DNA from: Ohtaekwangia sp035628875
GTDB lineage: Bacteria > Bacteroidota > Bacteroidia > Cytophagales > Cyclobacteriaceae
Reading direction: 5' to 3'
NCBI GenBank assembly: GCA_035628875.1
Contig: DASPIZ010000046.1
Location: 4,268-68,267 of the forward strand
DNA length: 64,000 nt
Positions 52,830 through 61,355 of this stretch are shown here, in pieces (the first letter of the stretch is position 1; every line of letters starts with the position of its first letter). The notes under the pieces were generated by a model. It did not search any database, was not told the origin of the DNA, and saw only the letters and a list, made by a program, of their open reading frames with translations. The translations under genes and the position numbers were made by a program.

Positions 52830-53132
52830 ATGATTTTAGAGATAGCAATTTTAAATGTAAAGGAAGGACAAGACAAACAATTTGAAAAGGACTTTACAAC
52901 AGCTGGGCAATTCATTAGTTCTGCAAAAGGATATGTGCGTCATTCTCTCCGGAAATGTCTGGAACAAGGTAATAAATATATTTTACTCGTTAATTGGGAA
53001 ACGTTGGAAGATCATACTGTGGGATTTCGGCAATCTGCTGAATACTTGGAGTGGAAAAGACTTTTACATCATTACTACGACCCTTTTCCTACAGTTGAAC
53101 ACTACGAAACAATAATTGAAAATGGAAAGTAG
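52830..53132 (+). CDS. ABM-domain (antibiotic biosynthesis monooxygenase-like) protein
   Basis: 100 aa, a single ferredoxin-like ABM domain: EIAILNVKEGQDKQFEKDF, AKGYVRHSLRKCLEQGNKYILLVNWETLEDHTVGFRQS, and a C-terminal HYYDPFPTVEHYETI. Such dimeric proteins include quinone-forming monooxygenases and many of unknown role. Thirty-seven bases after the methyltransferase gene, so co-transcription is likely. Confidence 0.85.
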   Translation: MILEIAILNVKEGQDKQFEKDFTTAGQFISSAKGYVRHSLRKCLEQGNKYILLVNWETLEDHTVGFRQSAEYLEWKRLLHHYYDPFPTVEHYETIIENGK

Positions 53133-53292
53133 CAGTTGGCGATAGCCAAAGTAAAAAGATGTGTTGCCTAAGTATTTCATTTTCTTGGGTGCCTTTCAAT
53201 GAAGATAAAATTCGGTTCAATTTCATAGGGAACTTAAATGCGTCCATATTAAATCGGGTCTTCACAATTAGATATGAAGACCCACCGAACCA

Positions 53293-54045
53293 TCAAAACG
53301 TATTGCGCTTTCCTCCGTCTACAGGAACTTCCGTGCCCGTCATGAAACTGCTTTCCTGTGACGCAAGAAACAATGCCAATTTTGCGACATCATTTGATTC
53401 GCCAAATTTCTTAAGCGGAATTTTTGCCTGAACACCAGAGGCAAATTGCCGTAGCGCATCTTCAGTCATCCCCATTTTACCATAGATCGGCGTGTTGATT
53501 GGTCCGGGACTAATGCAATTCACCCGAATGTTCCTGGCGGCCAGTTCGATGGATAACGTCTTTCCTAACGAAAGGACCGCACCTTTAGAAGCTGAATAGG
53601 CTGAGCTGGTTTCCAATCCGGCATGCACTAAGATCGTTGAGTTTAGAATAATGGAAGCACCTTCCGTAAGGAGTGGTAGTATTCCCTGAACGGTAAAGAA
53701 GACACCTTTGAAGTTAATATTTAGATTGCTGTCGAATAGCTCCTCCGTTGTCTCATTAAAAGGAGCAAAAAGTCCTACGCCGGCATTGGCAAACAGAATG
53801 TCTACAGTGGAAGTAATTTCTTGGATCAGTTCCGGAAGTTTTCTGATGTCGTCCATTTTTCCCGCATCACTCGCAATTCCGTATGCTCCGTGTCCCAGTT
53901 TTTCAACGGCTTCCTGCACCGCTTTCGGCCTTCTGCCTGTAATGATAACACGCGCCCCTTCCCGCAGAAATAACGCTGCACTTGCATAACCAATCCCTGA
54001 GTTTCCGCCGGTGATAACGGCTGTTTTTCCTTTTAATCTTTCCAT
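53293..54045 (-). CDS. short-chain dehydrogenase/reductase
   Basis: 250 aa, classical SDR: TGGNSGIGYASA (NAD(P) motif), LFANAGVG, SIILNSTILVHAGLETSSAYSASKGAVLSL with the Ser-Tyr-Lys triad, and ISPGPINTPIYGKMGMTEDALRQF. Arg after the second strand (ITGRRPKAVQ) favours NADP(H). Oxidises or reduces a hydroxyl/keto group; substrate unknown. The AraC-type regulator gene lies 200 bases upstream on the same strand and may control it. Confidence 0.92.
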   Translation of the reverse strand: MERLKGKTAVITGGNSGIGYASAALFLREGARVIITGRRPKAVQEAVEKLGHGAYGIASDAGKMDDIRKLPELIQEITSTVDILFANAGVGLFAPFNETTEELFDSNLNINFKGVFFTVQGILPLLTEGASIILNSTILVHAGLETSSAYSASKGAVLSLGKTLSIELAARNIRVNCISPGPINTPIYGKMGMTEDALRQFASGVQAKIPLKKFGESNDVAKLALFLASQESSFMTGTEVPVDGGKRNTF

Positions 54046-54248
54046 ATAATTTGATTATTTAATGCTTCAAATTTGAAAGAATAAACGCGGATAGATTGTT
54101 TCAAAAAATCAGAACTTGTCAAAATCAATCAGAAGTTATGGAGGCTTTGATTTTTGTGGAGAACAATAACTTGAATAAAAAACACGATGAATTTTCACCG
54201 CGCTTAAGATCAACAAATCTGCAAGACGTGTAAAAAGTCTCCATTAAT

Positions 54249-55124
54249 TTAAACCACAATTTCTCTCCTTACTTTCATGAGGTATTGTTTTGGTGGCGTG
54301 CCATATTTTTTGTGAAATGCCTTCACAAAATGGGAGAAGTTTTCATATCCCACATTTAAAGCCACCTGCGATACTGTGGTATGATTGGCGGATAGTAGTT
54401 GCTTTGCTTTCTTCAGCCTTTTTTCGATAAGCCATTGTTTAGGTGACATACCAAATTGTTCAATAAAATCTCTCCGAAAGCTGGAGATACTTCGTCCGGT
54501 TAAATAAGCGTAGTCTTCAATGCTCAACGGTTTACTATAATTAAGTTCCATGAATTCATGCAAGCTTTTTCTTTCCTTGTTGTTCAGTGTTGCCAATGCC
54601 TCCACAAGGCAATTTCCCTGCGCAAAACTTAAAATATTAAGAAATTCGTAAAGTTTAAGTTTGGTAATATTCCTGTTTGCAATGTTTTTGTTCTGGTACA
54701 GCTTAAGCAGTGATTCAGTAAACAGTTTTACTTCATGATTATATTCCAAAATTTTATAAGCAATACAAGGATCTTTTTTGGGTTTAATGTTATTGGTTCT
54801 GACGAAATTTGTAATCACTTCTTCATCAAAAAAGAAAACAACAGCTTCGAATTTTCCTTTATCTGGCACGATATCAGAAATCATATACAGACCTTTTGGG
54901 AGGAAGATCATCTGGTTGTGAAGAACATGAGCCTGGTTCCCGTTATCATCCTCTACCCGAAGCTGTCCTTGCAATACCACAGTAAGCGCATGCGCGGATA
55001 CGTAGCCCTCCTTTTGAAACACGCTTTCGTGAACTTCTTTATGGATGATACACGATAATCCATCCACCAGAATTTTTTTAACCTCCGGTGTTTGATAGAA
55101 AAGTTGTGGAAGGATCTTTAACAT
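54249..55124 (-). CDS. AraC-family transcriptional regulator
   Basis: 291 aa. The N-terminal half is a cupin-like sensor (SAHALTVVLQGQLRVEDDNGNQ, LPKGLYMISD). The C-terminal half has the two helix-turn-helix units: LSIEDYAYLTGRSISSFRRDFIEQFGMSPKQWLIEKRLKKAKQLL and VSQVALNVGYENFSHFVKAFHKKYGTPPKQYL. It should bind near its own promoter and/or the SDR gene. Reads away from a decayed region at 55.1-55.8 kb. Confidence 0.92.
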   Translation of the reverse strand: MLKILPQLFYQTPEVKKILVDGLSCIIHKEVHESVFQKEGYVSAHALTVVLQGQLRVEDDNGNQAHVLHNQMIFLPKGLYMISDIVPDKGKFEAVVFFFDEEVITNFVRTNNIKPKKDPCIAYKILEYNHEVKLFTESLLKLYQNKNIANRNITKLKLYEFLNILSFAQGNCLVEALATLNNKERKSLHEFMELNYSKPLSIEDYAYLTGRSISSFRRDFIEQFGMSPKQWLIEKRLKKAKQLLSANHTTVSQVALNVGYENFSHFVKAFHKKYGTPPKQYLMKVRREIVV

Positions 55125-55421
55125 AAAGTGTATCGTTGCTTCAATATTATACTTTGTTAAAAGTAGGAACTATTGATTTCTGTTAAAAGTGGTGTTTTTC
55201 GGTCAAAATGGTGAAGGAAAGTTAAAAGTTTTCGAACATTACGTTAAAGCTCTTTTTAACCGTGCGACGGAACTGATACATGGATCTCCACGAATCATTT
55301 GTAGAGACCATCATACGATGAAGAACCCTGAGATTTGATCTTAAAAAATTCAATAAGGATGATATCAACACGCTTTTAGATATTTTGCCGCTTTTTACGT
55401 CAGGATATTTGAAGTACAAGC

Positions 55422-55769
55422 ACGGATCTTACCTTGTCGCTTTCTCCTCCATCGGTGTCTTATGCTGTTAATGATCTTATGCCAATATCTTTTTTTACCC
55501 TGGGTTATTATGACAGTCCATATTCCCTTCGGCAGTCCAAGAAGTCTCAAATGACATCCCTTCGTTTAAGTAGGTCGCCAAATTTCAGTTATGGAAATAT
55601 ATTTCTCCGGTACATGATGGATTGTATCCAGCAGAAATTTTGTCATTAAATGGATTCGGATACGTAAACTTTGATTTAACGCATCAAACACCTGCCTTCA
55701 GAAATGTGAACTATTGGTTTTAATATTTATCTTCGCTTACGACCTAGACGTGGCCAGTCTTCGTTATGA
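55422..55769 (+). pseudogene. decayed 3' part of a beta-barrel-like protein gene
   Basis: Joined over two frameshifts, the plus strand reads LTLSLSPPSVSYAVNDLMPI and FFTLGYYDSPYSLRQSKKSQ, then SYGNIF, then DGLYPAEILSLNGFGYVNFD and LTHQTPAFRNVN, then GFNIYLRLRPRRGQSSL and a stop at 55767. The alternating pattern and the end FNIYLRLRPR suggest the last strands of an outer-membrane barrel or a related exported protein. The 5' part was not found. The rest of the gap from 55125 holds nothing recognised. Confidence 0.45.
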
Positions 55770-55801
55770 ACATCGATTCAAATGCACCAAACAAAAAGAC
55801 C

Positions 55802-56197
55802 ATGAACAAACAATTTAAACCAGCAGGATACAATTCCGTTTCGCCATACTTTATTGTCGATGGCGCTCAAAAATTCATCGATCTAATGAAACAAATCTTT
55901 AATGCGAAAGAATTGAGGCGTTATGATAATCCTGACAAATCAATTATGCATGCTGAAGTTCAGATTGATGACTCTGTAATTATGCTGGGCGATGCTTCAG
56001 ATAAATATCCAGCAGTCAAGGTTGTAATGCACGTTTATGTTTTGAACGTTGATGAAGTTTTCCAAAAAGCAGTTGAGGCCGGTTGTGAAGTTCTGGAAAA
56101 GCCTACGCAGCGAGACGGGGATCCGGACAGAAGAGGAACGTTCAAAGACTTTGCAGGTAACATGTGGTCAATCGGAACACAATTGCAATCCAGTTAG
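55802..56197 (+). CDS. VOC-superfamily (glyoxalase-like) protein
   Basis: 131 aa from the ATG at 55802 (MNKQFKPAGYNSVSPYFIVDGAQKFID); an upstream ATG at 55766 overlaps the decayed gene. One PhnB-like VOC module: IMHAEVQIDDSVIMLGDA, VVMHVYVLNVDEVFQKAVEAGCEVLEKP, and GTFKDFAGNMWSIGTQ. The metal-site residues are partly changed compared with glyoxalase I. Such proteins act on small molecules or bind antibiotics; no specific function can be given. Confidence 0.87.
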   Translation: MNKQFKPAGYNSVSPYFIVDGAQKFIDLMKQIFNAKELRRYDNPDKSIMHAEVQIDDSVIMLGDASDKYPAVKVVMHVYVLNVDEVFQKAVEAGCEVLEKPTQRDGDPDRRGTFKDFAGNMWSIGTQLQSS

Positions 56198-56226
56198 CGC
56201 AGGGTAAGCACTCACAAAGGACAAGG

Positions 56227-56895
56227 TCATTCGCCAATAGCGAGCTTCTCCAGGTATCGGATAATATATTCGTTTAAAAATTTTCGTCGATACTGCATGA
56301 TGAACCGTGGGTGGGCGAGGGGCTCAATGCGACCAAAGAATTTATGCTGTTGATTTAACCTTTGCAGGTATTTAAAGTTTTCGCCTTCGCCAAGGCAAAA
56401 TCCAATGTAGCGGTCCATACCAAAATCAAGTTGGGTGCGGATACATTTAATCATGAACGGTTCTACAGCCCGTTGTAATTCCTTTATGTCGTAGTAATTC
56501 AGATTTTTGCCATCTTTTGTAAAGCCAAGAGGACTGAGTGCCGAGATGTAATAGTCATTGTAGAATTTTCCTGGTCCACCATATTGGTCGATCATCGTAT
56601 AAATAAAATCGGCAGAGAGTTCCGTTTTTTTCTTCAACGCATTGGGAATTCCACATTGCTCCAGTTTTACCGGGTCAGTAAATGGAACACCTGTAACACC
56701 GGCACCAAATCGCCCGGGATTTATACCGAGGATCATACGACGGCATCCGTTATTAGCATAGTATTTTTTATAAAATGCGCTACATAAAGCAAATGCAGTT
56801 TTGTCGACATAGGGATTCATCACCTCAACTCCGTCGGGCAAAGGGATATCGAGTTTAATCGTTTTGTAAAACGAAAGAATTTTATCCGCGAGCAT
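56227..56895 (-). CDS. SMUG2-like uracil-DNA glycosylase family protein
   Basis: 222 aa. The conserved MILGINPGRFGAGVTGVPFTD (motif I region, about 55-75) and LAHPRFIMQYRR (second motif) identify the SMUG2-like branch of the uracil-DNA glycosylase superfamily, typical of Bacteroidota. The enzyme would remove uracil or oxidised/deaminated bases from DNA. Sixteen bases after the helicase gene, which reads the same way, so the two may be co-transcribed. Confidence 0.85.
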   Translation of the reverse strand: MLADKILSFYKTIKLDIPLPDGVEVMNPYVDKTAFALCSAFYKKYYANNGCRRMILGINPGRFGAGVTGVPFTDPVKLEQCGIPNALKKKTELSADFIYTMIDQYGGPGKFYNDYYISALSPLGFTKDGKNLNYYDIKELQRAVEPFMIKCIRTQLDFGMDRYIGFCLGEGENFKYLQRLNQQHKFFGRIEPLAHPRFIMQYRRKFLNEYIIRYLEKLAIGE

Positions 56896-56911
56896 ATCGC
56901 AAGGGTAGGGG

Positions 56912-58834
56912 TTAAATTAATTCAAATACGCTTTTGTAAAAGTGATTTTGTTGGACGAAGTCAATCAAATCACTGTAGAAGGGATGTGAACCCAGCGTTG
57001 CACTGTCGCCCACCATGATCAATTTTCTTTTAGCACGTGTCATGGCCACATTGGTTCTTCGAATGTCACCCAGGAAGCCGACTTCTCCGGTATTATTGCT
57101 GCGTACAAAGCTGATGGCGATCACATCGCGTTCCTGACCCTGAAAAGCATCTACTGTGTTGATTGAGATCAGTCGTTGCAAACGTTGAAGAACAGCGGAT
57201 GCTTCATGCAGTTTGATCAGATGATCGACCTGTGCGCGATACGGTGTAATAATCCCCACCGATATGTTTTTTTCTATCCAGGCTTCTACGCCGAATTGTT
57301 CGACAAGGTTTTCTACCTGGCGAATAAGAAGCGCTGCTTCCTCTACGTTGAACCGGCTTAAGGTTTCAGGGTCCTGTTCTTCGTTATAACCACCCCCTGC
57401 TGTATCAATAAACGCAACAGGTAGTTCTCCAGGAAAAAGGATTGCTGATTTAACAGAATCATGTGCAATCAATTCATCTTTATAGAAGTACTTCGAAGAA
57501 AATTCCATGATGTGCTGATGCATTCGGTATTGCACATTAAGCATGGTTGATACTTCGGGCTGTCGCTTAATACCCTTTTCGAAGAGCGTTGTGCTTAGGC
57601 CCGCCCGCGCAGCTTCGTTTGATTTGATCGTCGGTGGTAATTGAAAATGATCACCGGCAAAGATAACACGTTCAGAACGAAGGATTGGGATCCAGCTTGC
57701 GGGTTCTAACGCCTGCGCGGCTTCATCGATGAAGGCCGTTTTGAAACGTTTACCTCGCAGTACAGGATGTGAAGAACCAACTAATGTAGAACAGATTACT
57801 TCACTCTTCTGTAATAGATCGTTGACAATATAAAACTCAAGTGTATCTGCGTCCGCCTTCAGGATCTTTGACTCAGCGAGTAGTTGTCGGCGTTGTTCTT
57901 TTTCATGCCATCCGTAATTTCGTTTGTATTTAAAAGCCATAGACTTTACTTGTTCCATACGTTTACGCAGATCACGCAATTCATGGTAATCAGGATGCGC
58001 AGCGATTCTGGCATCGAGGGTTTTGGATAAGGATTGTTCCGTAACACGGGCAGGGTGACCGATACGTAAAACATTTAATCCTTGTTCTGTTAGCTTATCG
58101 GCAAGAAGATCTACTGCGGCATTACTCGGTGCGCACACGAGAACTTGTTTTTCATCTTTCACGATTTGTTTGATGGCGTGTACAACGGTGGTTGTCTTGC
58201 CTGTGCCAGGAGGTCCGTGAATAAAGGCGACATCACCGGCTTCAAAAATAGTTTGCAATGCCTGTTGCTGACTTGGGTTGAGTACCCTATCCGTTGCTTT
58301 CGATAACGACACGTTTGTGCGTTTTTCACTTTTTTCATCTCCCAGCAAAATCTCACGTAAGGTTGAAACGCGGGTGTTGTCAGCTTTCATTACCTCCCGC
58401 AGCGCATATTCCATTTCGCGGTAGCTCATCTCATCAAACATTACATCAACACCCAGCAGACCATCTTCAATCCAGTCAGGCAACTCATCACCATTTAAGG
58501 TGATCACCATGGTATTATCACGCACGTAATTGATTACGCCGTTCATGTGATCTCGCTCAGGAGTGTTTCTTGTATTAGAAAACAAGCTGATTGATTTACC
58601 GCTCTGAAAGGCATGGGGCTGTTCATGATGGGTAGTGCGCTCTACTTCTATAATCAGGCGTTCACCGGTGCCTATGTAATCACGTTTCAGTTTTACCGGA
58701 TACCAGGTTGTGCCTTCCTGGGTACGTTGGTGTAACGATCGCAACAAGACCTTTTGCCGATAATATTCAAGGTCGGCCTGCCGTTCTAGTTTAATTAATT
58801 CGAATGTTTGTAATAATTGATCCCGTGAATTCAT
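56912..58834 (-). CDS. SF1B helicase (IGHMBP2/Upf1-like)
   Basis: 640 aa. Walker A FIHGPPGTGKTTTVVHAI (about 206-223), motif II FIDEAAQALEPASWIPIL, motif III FAGDHFQLPPTI, motif V/VI VDAFQGQERDVIAISFVRSN and RRTNVAMTRAKRKLIMVGD. An N-terminal OB-like 1B domain precedes the motor (RTQEGTTWYPVKLKRDYIGTG). Such helicases unwind DNA or RNA 5' to 3'. The neighbouring DNA glycosylase and AddA-like helicase genes hint at a DNA repair setting (inference). Confidence 0.92.
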   Translation of the reverse strand: MNSRDQLLQTFELIKLERQADLEYYRQKVLLRSLHQRTQEGTTWYPVKLKRDYIGTGERLIIEVERTTHHEQPHAFQSGKSISLFSNTRNTPERDHMNGVINYVRDNTMVITLNGDELPDWIEDGLLGVDVMFDEMSYREMEYALREVMKADNTRVSTLREILLGDEKSEKRTNVSLSKATDRVLNPSQQQALQTIFEAGDVAFIHGPPGTGKTTTVVHAIKQIVKDEKQVLVCAPSNAAVDLLADKLTEQGLNVLRIGHPARVTEQSLSKTLDARIAAHPDYHELRDLRKRMEQVKSMAFKYKRNYGWHEKEQRRQLLAESKILKADADTLEFYIVNDLLQKSEVICSTLVGSSHPVLRGKRFKTAFIDEAAQALEPASWIPILRSERVIFAGDHFQLPPTIKSNEAARAGLSTTLFEKGIKRQPEVSTMLNVQYRMHQHIMEFSSKYFYKDELIAHDSVKSAILFPGELPVAFIDTAGGGYNEEQDPETLSRFNVEEAALLIRQVENLVEQFGVEAWIEKNISVGIITPYRAQVDHLIKLHEASAVLQRLQRLISINTVDAFQGQERDVIAISFVRSNNTGEVGFLGDIRRTNVAMTRAKRKLIMVGDSATLGSHPFYSDLIDFVQQNHFYKSVFELI

Positions 58835-58969
58835 GCAGCGTAAAGATAAAAAAGTATGCCGCCGAATGTACTATCTTTTAAAATCGGCAACTAGTGTAAA
58901 TGAGGAAATGGCGTCACCAGTGAATGGTTCGCCAAAAGAGAATATGTGTAATTATTTTGCGACAGTGTA

Positions 58970-61255
58970 CTAAGGCGTGAGCAGGTTCAGTAATTTTTGC
59001 ACCTGCTGTTGATTCTGGGGCGTATAAATGGCGTTGACTATTCCATGCTTTTCCCGCGTGGTTAATCGCCAGCTCAGTGAAGCTCTCGGGTTATTTTGCC
59101 GGATGCTATCCATTTTCTGAAGGATACTCACATACCCTTCCGATTGATATTGTAGATCTACACGGTGGATCTCTCCTTCAAACCATGATTTCGCATGGTT
59201 GATGGAAAGATCGCTATTGATATCTTGTAAATTTTCAAAGTTGTTATACACTGTACTGATGGGTTGGGTAAGTCCGTCGATAAGGCTTTGTTTTACCTTA
59301 GGCGCAATGGTAGCAAGTTTTGGTGAATCACGAATGGAAACAAATACAACGCCCGATGTATTGGTCGCAATCCAGTCTTTAAAGCTGTATAGGAAACGCA
59401 CGGCATCCGATAAACCAAAATTATCGGAAATTCCGGCATCCATAATCGCTACCGGCGGATCTGTAGGAAGTGTTGTATTCGGTGTGATGTAGGGAAACGT
59501 GGCACTCATTCGTAAAGCCGATAAGAAACGCAGATCTTCTCCGCCCTGCTTTTCAAACAGCGTAAGGAAATCCACCCCGCTGATTTTGGCAAAAGGATAC
59601 TGCGGAAAGTTCTGTATGTCCTGGTTCATAAATGATACGGGCCGTGCGGCGATGTATAACTTCCGGCCATCGTTCACAATGGTTGGCGTCAGGATCATCA
59701 TGGGGATCATACTTTTTATTTCCGGCGTGTCGTACGCGGTTATGGGCTTGTCCATTAGCCCTTCCGTTATCTGGTTCAACTGTTCTTCAAAAGTATACCC
59801 ACGATCACGATAATAATGCTCTCCCGCATATTCAAATTTGGTAAAACCAACAAATAGGTCATTGGCCAGTAAACTAAAGATCAACGGATTTAAATTATCG
59901 GAAGAAACTTTTTGACGGTGAAAAAGTGCATATGGCCTGGTTTGCTCACCAAGTTTTTCACGATACTTTAATTCACGAAAATAACTGGCGCCAATCAATC
60001 CACCCGAAGCGCCAGTGATGAGAATGCTGTTTTCCATAAGTCTTCCCGATGACAAGCTATCCGTATGTTGCAGCGCGTTAAAAGTCCACAGGGCAGCGCG
60101 TTTCCCACCACCACTCACACAAAGGAAAACCATTTTAGGCTTCTCCGTTTCAGGAAATTTTTTTCGCCAGTTTTTCAGCATCACCAGGGTAGCTTCGCGG
60201 TCATGGGCAAAATGTAGACTGTCATTTAGTTGTTGAAGTGCCTCTACGGAATAGGGTGCAGGCGATTCCTGATAGTCAAGGCCAAATGCTTCGTAGCGTT
60301 TTGAAAAATAATCTTCTCCAACAAAATAATTTAATGTTAAAAATAAGATCAGTGCAGCAGTGGCTGCCCATCCTCCGAACCAGTACGAAAACGCCCCGGC
60401 CATCATAACAAAAATGGTAAGGAAGATCATAAAACTTGCTGCTGCCGGAAGTTGAAAGACAGGAAAGTCTTTGAATATCCCCAGGATTACAACACAACAG
60501 AAAATGAAAATTTCAATGACAACAAGGTTGAAATGATTTTGATCAAAAACCTGCAAGATGGTAGCTTTGTCGTAAAATCGATTTTCTTCAACCGGCTTAA
60601 GTTTTCCATTGAAATCAAGATATGTTTGTACACGTTCTTGTTTTTTTCTCGCAATGTCAAGTTTTTTCATTGCGCTGGCACGTGTAAGTTTTACGTTTTG
60701 TTTGATCTTTTCATCGATCCGGCAAATCACATACTTGAAAATATCTTTATTGGTAAGGCGGAAATACAGGAAAAATACTAAAGTCATTAAGGTATAACCG
60801 CTGATCAGTCCGGTTAAATTCCAGGCAAGCCCTTCTCCTGTTGTATATTCGTTGTTGATTTGAAAACGGACAATCTCATAGATGTAAGTAATGAGGAAGA
60901 GGGTTGGGATTAAACTGTTGTTGAGTGCAAATTTGGAAAACGGTCGTGGGAGGGTGCCCACAAATGAAAACCGGTGTCCATCTATGATATAGCATGAAAT
61001 GTGAAATGAGGTAACAAAACCAGCGGTGACGAGCCCCATAATAAAAAAACTACGGAAATCCACCTTATTCAGGTATTCCGGATCAAGGAAGAGGTAGGGG
61101 ATGCCGAGGTATTTACCAAAAGATCCTGTAACCATTGCAAAGAGAATAACCCAACAAAACACCATGACAATGTTTCGTTTCAGGTTATTGAGCAAAAGTT
61201 GAATGGGAAACGAGTACGCAATGCGGGGACCCAGATCGTAAAGCCTTCTTAGCAT
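58970..61255 (-). CDS. membrane-anchored patatin-like phospholipase
   Basis: 761 aa. The N-terminal third contains several hydrophobic helices in two groups (about 27-170 and 245-320), separated by a charged stretch (about 180-230). The patatin domain starts near 370: VFLCVSGGGKRAALWTFNAL (oxyanion region), nucleophile Ser in ITGASGGLIGASYFREL (about 413), Asp of the dyad in MDAGISDNFGL (about 603), where canonical DGG reads DAG. Lipolytic cleavage of membrane phospholipids is likely. The multi-helix N-terminal anchor is unusual for this family. The next gene upstream diverges. Confidence 0.85.
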   Translation of the reverse strand: MLRRLYDLGPRIAYSFPIQLLLNNLKRNIVMVFCWVILFAMVTGSFGKYLGIPYLFLDPEYLNKVDFRSFFIMGLVTAGFVTSFHISCYIIDGHRFSFVGTLPRPFSKFALNNSLIPTLFLITYIYEIVRFQINNEYTTGEGLAWNLTGLISGYTLMTLVFFLYFRLTNKDIFKYVICRIDEKIKQNVKLTRASAMKKLDIARKKQERVQTYLDFNGKLKPVEENRFYDKATILQVFDQNHFNLVVIEIFIFCCVVILGIFKDFPVFQLPAAASFMIFLTIFVMMAGAFSYWFGGWAATAALILFLTLNYFVGEDYFSKRYEAFGLDYQESPAPYSVEALQQLNDSLHFAHDREATLVMLKNWRKKFPETEKPKMVFLCVSGGGKRAALWTFNALQHTDSLSSGRLMENSILITGASGGLIGASYFRELKYREKLGEQTRPYALFHRQKVSSDNLNPLIFSLLANDLFVGFTKFEYAGEHYYRDRGYTFEEQLNQITEGLMDKPITAYDTPEIKSMIPMMILTPTIVNDGRKLYIAARPVSFMNQDIQNFPQYPFAKISGVDFLTLFEKQGGEDLRFLSALRMSATFPYITPNTTLPTDPPVAIMDAGISDNFGLSDAVRFLYSFKDWIATNTSGVVFVSIRDSPKLATIAPKVKQSLIDGLTQPISTVYNNFENLQDINSDLSINHAKSWFEGEIHRVDLQYQSEGYVSILQKMDSIRQNNPRASLSWRLTTREKHGIVNAIYTPQNQQQVQKLLNLLTP

Positions 61256-61355
61256 AATGAGTAATTGGTCAATTTAAGAATTTTTTATTCTGTATGTTGA
61301 CCGTTTGTAAGATTAGATTTACGTTGTATCCTTAACCTGTTAATAATAATTAAAC

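Noticed and set aside
55222..55419. Minus-strand frame of 65 codons before the decayed gene
   Set aside because: No recognisable features, atypical composition, and next to decayed sequence; not supported as a gene.
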